Below are positions 1 to 5,302 of a DNA stretch of 5,302 bases, in pieces (position 1 is the stretch's first letter; each line of letters opens with the position of its first letter). The stretch is from Pseudomonadaceae bacterium. Its GTDB lineage: Bacteria; Pseudomonadota; Alphaproteobacteria; UBA2136; UBA6156. A program made the position numbers and the translations under genes. The DNA lies in NCBI GenBank assembly GCA_947464215.1, contig CANHVX010000071.1, forward strand, positions 1-5,302. The letters are read 5' to 3'. Below the pieces are notes generated by a model, which saw nothing but the letters and a program-made list of their open reading frames with translations, did no database searches and had not been told where the DNA came from.

Positions 1-20
1 ACTTAATAAAATAGATGGTG

Positions 21-113
21 CCCAAAGGTAGCACCCCCGCTTGCCCACTACCCCCCAACAGTGCCACACTTAGCCCCACGACACTGCCACCCCAACAACA
101 AGGAAGCCCCCCC
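21..113 (+). promoter_or_regulatory. C-rich, G-poor leader upstream of the MaoC gene
   Basis: By hand count this 93-nt stretch has about 47 C and 13 G. It is open in the MaoC reading frame from an ATG at 15, but the encoded residues are Pro/Ser/Thr-rich filler unlike the hydratase family, so I read it as untranslated leader. A TAAAAT hexamer at 7-12 matches the -10 consensus at five of six bases, but its -35 would fall outside the window. C-rich, G-poor unstructured RNA is the kind of sequence Rho factor loads on, so a regulatory role is possible but unproven. The TAG at 12-14 could also end an upstream gene. Confidence 0.3.
100..104 (+). promoter_or_regulatory. Ribosome binding site deciding the MaoC start
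   Basis: AAGGA lies nine bases before the ATG at 114 and is the only good Shine-Dalgarno match in the leader. It favours the start at 114 over the upstream in-frame ATG at 15, which has no such site visible before it. Confidence 0.6.
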
Positions 114-593
114 ATGGCCAACCCCAAGCCACGCGCCTGCAAAACCCTGCATGACATTCATGTGGGTGATGAATTCCACCAGCCCTATGTGGTTACCGAC
201 GCCGATGTGCAGAAATTTGCCGAGATTTCCGGCGATTTTAACCCCGCCCACTTCAATAACGAATATGCCGCCAAAACCGTGTTTAAAGGCCGCATTGCCC
301 ATGGCATGATCTCGGTGGCCAAGTTTTCCGGCATTTTTGGCATGGATTTACCCGGCCTTGGTGCCATTTGGGGCGCGCAAAGCGTGAAATTCCTGGCCCC
401 CGTTAAAATTGGTGCGCCCTACAAAGCCATCGCGCGCGCCAAAGAAGTGGCTGAAAAATATGCTATTTTTGAGTGCTGGGTGGAAGACGCCGAGGGCAAG
501 CGCGTGCTGGAAGGTGAAGGCACGCTTTACCCTATCCCGCAAAAAGTGCGCGATGCCATGGACCCGGCCTACCTTGGTAGCCTGATGGCCTAG
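114..593 (+). CDS. MaoC family (R)-specific enoyl-CoA hydratase
   Basis: The 159-aa product is a single hot-dog-fold hydratase of the MaoC/PhaJ type, which adds water to trans-2-enoyl-CoA to give (R)-3-hydroxyacyl-CoA in the cytoplasm. The hydratase 2 motif is plain: ISGDFNPAH at residues 38-46 supplies the catalytic Asp41 and His46, with the same five-residue spacing as Asp31/His36 of Aeromonas PhaJ, followed by GRIAHGM at 59-65. The C-terminal half carries the expected SVKFLAPVKIG strand (90-100). Length fits stand-alone family members. The start at 114 was chosen for its AAGGA site and because the 33 extra residues from the ATG at 15 look non-coding. It is monocistronic as seen here, with a terminator 17 bases after the stop. 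Products of such enzymes can feed polyhydroxyalkanoate synthesis or fatty acid metabolism, but no polymer gene is visible, so the exact substrate is open. Confidence 0.9.
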   Translation: MANPKPRACKTLHDIHVGDEFHQPYVVTDADVQKFAEISGDFNPAHFNNEYAAKTVFKGRIAHGMISVAKFSGIFGMDLPGLGAIWGAQSVKFLAPVKIGAPYKAIARAKEVAEKYAIFECWVEDAEGKRVLEGEGTLYPIPQKVRDAMDPAYLGSLMA

Positions 594-609
594 AGCTATG
601 TGGTTTTGG

Positions 610-641
610 GGCCAAAGGCTTCGGCTTTTGGCCTTTTTTTT
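610..641 (+). terminator. Intrinsic terminator with UUCG tetraloop
   Basis: A 10-bp stem (610-619 with 624-633, one G-U wobble at 617/626) closes on a C(TTCG)G loop, the exceptionally stable UUCG tetraloop, and is followed by eight T residues (634-641). It ends the MaoC transcript. Read on the minus strand the wobble becomes an A-C mismatch and there is no T tract after it, so it should work mainly in the plus direction. No separate terminator for the opposing accA transcript is evident. Confidence 0.88.
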
Positions 642-651
642 GGCCTTTATT

Positions 652-660
652 GGGGGGGGG
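652..660. repeat. Homopolymer of nine G
   Basis: Nine consecutive G residues sit between the terminator and the accA stop codon, two bases beyond that stop as read on the minus strand (C9 in the accA transcript). They are in the short convergent intergenic region and change no reading frame that I can identify. Confidence 0.9.
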
Positions 661-662
661 AT

Positions 663-1637
663 TTATCGGCCCAAGGCCAAAAATTTCTGCTGGCGTGCCT
701 GGGCCGAGGGGCCTGCGCGTTGCACCTCGGCCAGGGCCACTTGCACGGCCTTGCCCAGGCGCGCCACTGCCACCTCGGGTGCTGTGTGGGCGCCGCCGGG
801 TGGCTCGGGGATGATGCCATCGATCAGTTTTTGTTCCTTGAGGTCTTTGGCGGTTAGCTTCAAGGCCTCGGCCGCCAGGGGCACCGTTTCTTTGGTGGCC
901 TCTTTCCACAAAATGGCTGCGCAGCCCTCGGGGCTGATGACGCTATACACGCTGTGCTCGAGCATCAGCACCTTATCGGCCACGGCCAGCGCCAATGCGC
1001 CGCCGCTGCCGCCCTCGCCGGTTATCACGCTCACCAGCGGGACATTCAGGGACAATTGCACCTCGAGGCTGGCGGCAATCGCCTCGGCCTGGCCGCGCTC
1101 TTCGGCGTCTATGCCGGGGTAGGCGCCGGGGGTATCGACCAGCGTAATCACCGGCAGGCCCATCCGGTTGGCCAGGTGCATCAGCCGCTGCGCCTTGCGG
1201 TAGCCCTCGGGCTTGGGCATGCCGAAATTGCGCGCCAGACGGCTGGCGGTATCCTTGCCCTTCACCGTGCCCAGCACCACGCACGGCGTGTGCCCCAGCC
1301 ATTTGCCGGTGCCACCCACCAAGGCGGCATCGGCGCCAAAGCGGCGGTCGCCTTCGAGCGGGGTGAAGTGGGTGACCAGCGCCTCGATGTAATCATCGGC
1401 CTGCGGGCGCTGCGGGTGCCGCGCCACCTGCACCTTTTGGTGCGCGCCGAGGTTGCGATACAGCAGCCGGTTCACCCGCGCCTGGTGGATTTCCAGCCGC
1501 GCGATTTCCTCGGCCAGGTGCTTCTCGGCCACCGTTTCGCCGTTGGCCAGGCTGTTGCGCAGATCTTCGATACGGGCGGCAATTTCCAGCACCGGTTTTT
1601 CAAAGTCGAGATACTGGCGGGCGGCGTGGGTTATCAT
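663..1637 (-). CDS. accA: Acetyl-CoA carboxylase carboxyltransferase subunit alpha
   Basis: The 324-aa product is AccA, which with AccD forms the cytoplasmic carboxyltransferase that moves CO2 from carboxybiotin to acetyl-CoA, giving malonyl-CoA for fatty acid synthesis. Landmarks in order are the N-terminal YLDFEKPVLE helix (9-18), KGKDTASRLARNFGMPKPEGYRKA (126-149), VDTPGAYPGIDAEERGQ (167-183), and the crotonase-fold active-site region ITGEGGSGGALALAVAD (205-221) followed by YSVISPEG (231-238). Length matches the family (about 319 in E. coli). The ATG start leaves only eight residues before the conserved helix, and no better internal start exists. It follows xerD by 12 bases (TTTTCGGGCCTT on the coding strand), which has no clear Shine-Dalgarno, so translation probably depends on ribosomes finishing xerD. 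The last 15 residues are variable tail. Confidence 0.97.
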   Translation of the reverse strand: MITHAARQYLDFEKPVLEIAARIEDLRNSLANGETVAEKHLAEEIARLEIHQARVNRLLYRNLGAHQKVQVARHPQRPQADDYIEALVTHFTPLEGDRRFGADAALVGGTGKWLGHTPCVVLGTVKGKDTASRLARNFGMPKPEGYRKAQRLMHLANRMGLPVITLVDTPGAYPGIDAEERGQAEAIAASLEVQLSLNVPLVSVITGEGGSGGALALAVADKVLMLEHSVYSVISPEGCAAILWKEATKETVPLAAEALKLTAKDLKEQKLIDGIIPEPPGGAHTAPEVAVARLGKAVQVALAEVQRAGPSAQARQQKFLALGR

Positions 1638-1649
1638 AAGGCCCGAAAA

Positions 1650-2570
1650 CTAGCGCACTTTACCCGGCTTGGCAAATGGGCCCCGCGCCAATGGATGCAG
1701 GGTGTTGAGCGTATCCTTCATCTTTTGCGTGGCCACCTGGGTATAGATTTGCGTGGTGTTGAGGCTGCTGTGCCCGAGCATCAGCTGCACGGCGCGGAGA
1801 TCGGCTGCGTGGGTCAACAAATGGGTGGCAAACGTGTGCCGCAAATGGTGCGGCGCCACCTTCACCCCCACCCGGGCCCCCGCCTCCTTCACCACCTGAA
1901 ACACCCGCACCCGCGTAAGCGGCTGCTTGCCCGTGGGCCCCGGAAACAGCCACGGCCCCTGCGCCCCCCGCAGGCGCGGCCGCGACTCGGCAATATAGCT
2001 TTCCAAGGTCTCGGCGGCCACCTCGCCGAGCGGCACCAGCCGCGTTTTGCCGCCCTTCCCTGTCACCCGCAGCGTAACCCCCTCGCCTTCGGTGACATCG
2101 CTGCGCGTGAGCCGCGTGAGCTCGCTCACCCGCAGGCCGGTGGCGTATAAGAGCTGCAACATCAGGCGCATCCGCACCTCGGCCGGGCCATGCCCCAAGG
2201 GCGCTTGCAGCAGCGCGTGCACCTGCTCTTCTGACAACGCCTTGGGCAGCGTGTGCGGCATTTTGGGCAACGGCACCTGCGTGGTGGGGTTTTCGGCCAC
2301 CCAGCCGCGGTTCTGGGCAAACTGAAAAAACTGGCGCAGTGCGCTAAGCCGCCGCGCCGTGCTGCGGGGGTTTTCGTGTTTGGCGGCCAGCGTTTTCAGC
2401 CAGTTTTCCACCTGGGTGCGCGTGGCCGCAAGGGTATTACCGTAGGCAAAAAAGGCCGCGACATCGGCATGGTACGCCGCCACCGTATGCGGGCTTAGGC
2501 CACGGCTGACCTGCAAAAATTCGGCCCACACCGCCACCTCGGGTGGGTTAGGGGGTGCTGGGGCTGACAC
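1650..2570 (-). CDS. xerD: Site-specific tyrosine recombinase, XerD type
   Basis: The 306-aa product (GTG start) is a complete Xer recombinase, which resolves chromosome dimers at dif together with a partner Xer protein and FtsK. The N-terminal SAM-like core-binding domain spans about 10-100. The catalytic domain holds Arg147 (ATGLRVSEL), Lys172 (TGKGGKTRLVPL), His241 and Arg244 (HHLRHTFATHLL), His267 (MLGHSS) and nucleophile Tyr276 (TTQIYTQV), so all six active-site residues are present. I prefer XerD over XerC from TARRLSALRQFFQFA (71-85), LPKALSEEQV (108-117), the LFPGPTGKQPLTR stretch (208-220) and the LHPLA ending (291-295). Adjacency to accA also fits what I recall of alphaproteobacterial gene order. 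The GTG at 2570 overlaps the upstream gene by 23 bases and has no Shine-Dalgarno. A second in-frame GTG at 2537 (Val12) would remove the overlap. XerC cannot be fully excluded. Confidence 0.88.
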   Translation of the reverse strand: MSAPAPPNPPEVAVWAEFLQVSRGLSPHTVAAYHADVAAFFAYGNTLAATRTQVENWLKTLAAKHENPRSTARRLSALRQFFQFAQNRGWVAENPTTQVPLPKMPHTLPKALSEEQVHALLQAPLGHGPAEVRMRLMLQLLYATGLRVSELTRLTRSDVTEGEGVTLRVTGKGGKTRLVPLGEVAAETLESYIAESRPRLRGAQGPWLFPGPTGKQPLTRVRVFQVVKEAGARVGVKVAPHHLRHTFATHLLTHAADLRAVQLMLGHSSLNTTQIYTQVATQKMKDTLNTLHPLARGPFAKPGKVR

Positions 2571-4665
2571 GGAGAGGCGCCTGCTTTTTCAGCATAGGCG
2601 GCACCGGCACGCTGGGCGGCGTGGGCCGGGTGATGCGGCTTGCCGCCGGTTGCGGAACGTTTACCGCCGGCGCAGCCAGCGGCGCGGTGGCACTTGGCAC
2701 CACGGTTGGCGATGTGGCCACCAGCGGCAACATGCGGCCCCCCGCACGTTGCCCCAACGCCTCGGGCGTGGGCACCAGCACCTCGGCCGCCAGGCGTTGC
2801 GCCGTTTCGTTCAGCCCCACTTGGCGCAAAGCGCCCACCACAGCCCCCAACACCGCCGGATTGGCATTGACGGGCGATTGCCCCCGCAGGCCTTCGCTGG
2901 CCATCGCCAGCACCGCGGGCATATCCCGCCGAGTGGCGGCGTCGTTCAGCAGGCGCTGCCACGCTAGATTCACCGCCTCGGTGTCGGCCGTGCCATCGGC
3001 GACCGATTGCATCTGCGCCCACAGCGTGGTGCTCACTGGCACTCCAAGCCCTTCCAGCACCGCCAATACACGCTGGTTGGCCACGCCATCGGCCCCACGG
3101 CCCGCGGCCCAGGCGGCCAATGCATCATTCATGGCCAGTGGTTGCCCAGAGGCCAAGGCCTGTTGGGCCAGCAGCGCCACATGGGCCTGATTGCGCCGCT
3201 GCACGCCTTCGGCAGCCAGCTCTGCCGTTTCATATTGCGGCCACCATGCACTGGCCGTTGTAATATCGTTCATGCGCAGCGCCGCGGCCACCACGTGGGG
3301 CGCGGCCCGGGTAGCCACCTCGGCTGTGGGCGAACTGGACTGCGCCCAGGCCAGCGTTTGTGCATCGGGCCAGGTGGCCGTGGGTTCGGTCTGGGTTTGG
3401 CTGACCAGCGCCCATGCCGCCGCGCCATCTTGGGGCCAGCCGGTTTTACCCGCCAGGCTGGAGGCCGCCTCGGCCCGCATCTGTTCCGGCAGATTGGGGC
3501 TTTCGCGCAGGCGGCGCAGCGTGACATCGGGCAACGAGGCCACCTGCGTGCCCGACAGCAGCGCCGGATAGGCCCCGGCCAACGCCCCCGCCAAACTGCC
3601 CACCGGCCATGGCCCAAATTTCATCGGCTTATCTTCACGCACGGCATTCAGCGCCATCATGAGGGCTGGATTATTCTCGATTGTGCCGGGCGGCAACAGC
3701 TGAATGGCCAGCGCCAAGGCCGCCGGATTGGCGGTTTCGGGGAGTTCCAGCGCCGCGCACACGGCCGCCGCAGTGGGCCAAAAATCGCTCATCATCCCCT
3801 GCGACGCCTGCTGCCGCACCAAGGCACACGCCCCCCCCTGCGAGCCGTTCTGCCCCGCCAACAAACTGGCCCTCACCCAGCCTTGCGCCATCGCTTCCGG
3901 CTGGCCCGAACGCGCCTGCGCCGCAGCCTCTTTCCATAGCGCCCATGCCGCCTCAAATAACTCTAATTTTTCCAGCATATCGGCCCGCACCGAGAGCCAC
4001 TGCGCCCCCTCGGCCCCGGCCGGCGCCGCCGCCGCCGTTTGCAGCACGCGCCGCCATATCTCGCGCAGGGCGGGGCTGTACAACGGGCGTTCGGTGGCGT
4101 TTTGCAAACGCATTTTTTGCGTGGCGGCGCTGGCCTGCAACCAGACGCTGTCGGCGACCATTCCCCCCGCTGGCAACGGACCATAGGCCGCCAACCCCGC
4201 CACACTGGCGCTGGCCGCTACGGCTGTGCCTATATCTTGCGACTCGACCGCAATGCTGGTGCTGGCGGCAAGCGGCATACCGCCCGGAAATGCTGAAGAC
4301 AGCGGAATAAGCCGTGGCGTTGCCGTTGAGACCGCCTGACCACCCGCAACCGGCGCCGCAAGGCGCGGCAATACGGTGGTTTTGGCCGATGATGGCAGCC
4401 CGCCAACCCTCGGTATATCTTCGACCGCGCGCGTAACCGGCCCGCGCGCGCCGGCGGCAGTTGGCGAGGTGGGGCCAGCCGCAGGAGCTAATAAATCAAA
4501 GGAGAAATCTTCGGTTTGCCAGGCCTGCGGCACGCCCTCGGGCGACAGGGATTCTTCCTGATAAGCCATTGATACACATGGCATAAAGCACAAAACCCCA
4601 ACAAGGTGCATGCACCCTCTCTTCAGGGCCCGCGTTGCCATGCGTGCGGCCGTGCCCATGCGCAT
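2548..4665 (-). CDS. Exported Ala/Pro-rich helical protein, function unknown
   Basis: I do not recognise this 705-aa protein. The N-terminus looks like a Sec signal peptide: basic RALKRG (12-17), a hydrophobic stretch at about 19-33 and an SMA/YQ cleavage site after Ala34, so it should act in the periplasm or outside. Residues 35 to about 185 are low-complexity Ala/Pro/Ser/Thr-rich. From about 190 to 635 the sequence is a string of short Ala- and Leu-rich amphipathic helices with many Trp, resembling a degenerate TPR or alpha-solenoid, for example ADMLEKLELFEAAWALWKEA (228-247) and GALRQVGLNETAQRLAAEVL (611-630). The tail (about 650-705) is Pro-rich. After signal cleavage only two cysteines remain (280 and 303), which could form a disulfide. 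ATGs at 4659 and 4641 are possible alternative starts, and all keep the signal peptide. It begins four bases after the 61-aa membrane gene and its end overlaps xerD, so it is an operon member. A scaffold or envelope assembly role is only a guess. Confidence 0.8.
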   Translation of the reverse strand: MRMGTAARMATRALKRGCMHLVGVLCFMPCVSMAYQEESLSPEGVPQAWQTEDFSFDLLAPAAGPTSPTAAGARGPVTRAVEDIPRVGGLPSSAKTTVLPRLAAPVAGGQAVSTATPRLIPLSSAFPGGMPLAASTSIAVESQDIGTAVAASASVAGLAAYGPLPAGGMVADSVWLQASAATQKMRLQNATERPLYSPALREIWRRVLQTAAAAPAGAEGAQWLSVRADMLEKLELFEAAWALWKEAAAQARSGQPEAMAQGWVRASLLAGQNGSQGGACALVRQQASQGMMSDFWPTAAAVCAALELPETANPAALALAIQLLPPGTIENNPALMMALNAVREDKPMKFGPWPVGSLAGALAGAYPALLSGTQVASLPDVTLRRLRESPNLPEQMRAEAASSLAGKTGWPQDGAAAWALVSQTQTEPTATWPDAQTLAWAQSSSPTAEVATRAAPHVVAAALRMNDITTASAWWPQYETAELAAEGVQRRNQAHVALLAQQALASGQPLAMNDALAAWAAGRGADGVANQRVLAVLEGLGVPVSTTLWAQMQSVADGTADTEAVNLAWQRLLNDAATRRDMPAVLAMASEGLRGQSPVNANPAVLGAVVGALRQVGLNETAQRLAAEVLVPTPEALGQRAGGRMLPLVATSPTVVPSATAPLAAPAVNVPQPAASRITRPTPPSVPVPPMLKKQAPLRVSPSTP

Positions 4666-4669
4666 AAAA

Positions 4670-4855
4670 CTAATTACCCAAGGCCACCGGCGTGGTGACA
4701 GTGGTGACTTCGGGGGCTTGGCCCATGGTGAATGTCACACCAAGAAATATGACTGATATCAACACGATAAATGCCATCGCAAGAACGACTGCCCACGGCA
4801 AACCCCACGGCCCTTTTGACACAGATTTGCGGGTTGAGAAGGGAGAGGGAGACAT
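4670..4855 (-). CDS. Small single-pass membrane protein, function unknown
   Basis: This 61-aa protein has a basic N-terminus (Arg9, Lys10, Lys14), one strongly hydrophobic segment at about 19-43 (WAVVLAMAFIVLISVIFLGV, residues 21-40, at its core), and a short Val/Thr-rich tail. The positive-inside rule predicts the N-terminus in the cytoplasm and the tail outside. An AAAGG at 4866-4870 lies ten bases before the ATG and is the only reasonable Shine-Dalgarno in the operon. Its stop codon is four bases before the start of the 705-aa exported protein, so the two are almost certainly co-translated and may work together at the inner membrane. It is the first gene of the operon that continues into xerD and accA. 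No family was recognised. It could also be an uncleaved signal anchor. Its reality rests on coding layout, Shine-Dalgarno and a clean membrane segment. Confidence 0.7.
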   Translation of the reverse strand: MSPSPFSTRKSVSKGPWGLPWAVVLAMAFIVLISVIFLGVTFTMGQAPEVTTVTTPVALGN

Positions 4856-4879
4856 GACGAAATGACCTTTTGCTTCTGT

Positions 4880-4908
4880 TTTTTAATACGTTTTATATGT
4901 AATGACAA
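4880..4908 (-). promoter_or_regulatory. Candidate promoter of the minus-strand operon
   Basis: On the minus strand TTGTCA (4903-4908, five of six bases of the -35 consensus) is followed after 17 bases by TAAAAA (4880-4885, four of six of the -10 consensus). TATTAA at 4883-4888 and TATAAA at 4892-4897 are alternative -10 boxes with worse spacing. Any of these would start transcription a short way before the ATG at 4855. The whole stretch is AT-rich, so chance matches are likely. Confidence 0.35.
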
Positions 4909-4918
4909 TAGATTAAAA

Positions 4919-4942
4919 AAATCAACTGTTAAACATTGATTT
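4919..4942. promoter_or_regulatory. Palindrome between divergent promoters, candidate operator
   Basis: The left arm AAATCAA-c-TGTT (4919-4930) pairs with the right arm AACATTGATTT (4932-4942) around a central A at 4931. That gives eleven matching base pairs per arm, interrupted only by one extra C at 4926. It lies just upstream of the candidate -35 of the plus-strand gene (4945) and about ten bases upstream of the candidate -35 of the minus-strand operon (4908). Symmetry and position suit a dimeric transcription regulator that could control both directions. No known operator consensus was recognised. Confidence 0.4.
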
Positions 4943-4944
4943 GC

Positions 4945-4973
4945 TTGCCGTTTGCTTACCCACGCGTTACACT
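4945..4973 (+). promoter_or_regulatory. Candidate promoter of the plus-strand partial gene
   Basis: TTGCCG (4945-4950) and TACACT (4968-4973) are separated by 17 bases and each match their consensus at four of six positions. Transcription from this pair would begin at about 4980, essentially on the ATG at 4981. The -10 also lies inside a small inverted repeat, TACAC-TTTT-GTGTA (4968-4981). Confidence 0.35.
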
Positions 4974-4980
4974 TTTGTGT

Positions 4981-5302
4981 ATGGAGAGCTCGCCCTTTGA
5001 TACGCCGTTTTTGTTTAGGCATGTTTTTGATATTGATGATATTATTGCCGCCCTTTGTGCCGACGGGCCACGCGTTCTGGACACCCGCAACGGGCACATT
5101 TTGACCCCCAAAACACCCCAAAATGCGGCACCCAGCGCCACTTTTGCCCCCCAAAGCGGCACCCATGTGGCAGCCAACGGTGCTGACACGGCACCCGTTG
5201 CCGCCCCAGCGGCGCCCATTGCCGCTTTGGCGCCGCATCTCTTCCCCCTTGAACCCCTCCCCCACGGGTTTATGCACAGCCTGGCCACCAGCCCCGAGCG
5301 GC
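4981..5302 (+). CDS. Uncharacterised protein, 5' part, runs off the window
   Basis: An ATG at 4981 opens a frame of 107 codons that continues past the end of the window. The frame is closed upstream by a TAA at 4930-4932, so the protein cannot start much earlier; a TTG at 4975 is a weaker alternative. Residues 1-45 (FDIDDIIAALCADGPRVLDT, residues 16-35, then RNGHILTP) look like a folded helix-strand start. Residues 46 to about 85 are an Ala/Pro/Thr-rich linker, and 86-107 resume with HLFPLEPLPHGFMHSLATSP. The DIDDIIAAL, LDTRNGHIL and FPLEPLP pieces faintly recall UPF0158-family proteins, whose core is an acidic helix followed by a D-x-x-x-G strand, but this is memory-based and weak. No Shine-Dalgarno is present. 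Its first 24 codons are noticeably richer in A/T than the rest. It is transcribed divergently from the xerD-accA operon. Confidence 0.6.
   Translation, partial: MESSPFDTPFLFRHVFDIDDIIAALCADGPRVLDTRNGHILTPKTPQNAAPSATFAPQSGTHVAANGADTAPVAAPAAPIAALAPHLFPLEPLPHGFMHSLATSPER

Noticed and set aside
15..113. 33-residue N-terminal extension of the MaoC protein from ATG 15
   Set aside because: It has no Shine-Dalgarno, has low-complexity Pro/Ser/Thr content, and a good AAGGA site precedes ATG 114.
954..2150. 398-codon plus-strand open frame opposite accA and xerD
   Set aside because: Its His/Gln/Arg/Gly-rich translation is typical of an antisense shadow in GC-rich DNA. The opposite strand encodes clear AccA and XerD.
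3007..3939. 310-codon plus-strand open frame opposite the 705-aa gene
   Set aside because: The composition (Arg, Gly, His, Gln) is of shadow type, with no domain, no Shine-Dalgarno and no neighbour logic. The minus-strand frame has a signal peptide and operon layout instead.
4880..4940. Possible dif site near xerD
   Set aside because: The AT-rich stretch has TTATAT and TGTTAA words but not the two 11-base Xer half-sites around a 6-base centre.
5097..5125. Inverted repeat CATTTTG / CAAAATG with a 15-base loop
   Set aside because: It is only seven pairs, AT-rich, within a coding frame and without a T tract, so it is probably chance.
4759..5277. 172-codon minus-strand frame covering the divergent promoter region
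   Set aside because: It crosses the AT-rich intergenic region, overlaps both real starts and has no recognisable composition or domain.

Overview
This 5.3 kb window looks like a chromosomal housekeeping segment from a GC-rich proteobacterium, most likely an alphaproteobacterium. The evidence is the protein sequences themselves (an AccA with the N-terminal YLDFEKPV signature, and a tyrosine recombinase of alphaproteobacterial XerD type next to it), plus GC-rich coding DNA with short AT-rich intergenic stretches. No mobile element, CRISPR array, rRNA or tRNA was seen.

Layout. Positions 1-113 are a C-rich, G-poor leader. It precedes a plus-strand MaoC-type (R)-specific enoyl-CoA hydratase gene (114-593), which ends in a strong intrinsic terminator with a UUCG loop (610-641). 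Converging on it from the right is a tightly packed minus-strand cluster read from about 4855 down to 663. Its order is a 61-aa single-pass membrane protein, a 705-aa exported Ala/Pro-rich helical protein of unknown function, a XerD-type site-specific recombinase, and AccA (alpha subunit of the acetyl-CoA carboxylase carboxyltransferase). Junctions in the cluster are +4 nt, a 23-nt overlap (if the GTG start of xerD is used) and +12 nt, so it is probably one operon with translational coupling. Positions 4856-4980 are an AT-rich divergent promoter region with a near-perfect palindrome in the middle. From 4981 a plus-strand gene begins and runs off the window. Its start has no Shine-Dalgarno sequence, and a possible -10 box lies so close that the mRNA may be leaderless.

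How the genes relate. AccA commits acetyl-CoA to fatty acid synthesis and the MaoC hydratase acts on enoyl-CoA, so both touch acyl-CoA metabolism, but they are on opposite strands and are not co-transcribed. XerD acts in chromosome dimer resolution. The two uncharacterised proteins at the head of the operon (a membrane anchor and an exported helical protein) are the least explained part of the window. I did not find a clear new defence or mobile system. The best leads are the exported/membrane pair fused to the xerD-accA operon, and the palindrome with the possibly leaderless divergent gene.
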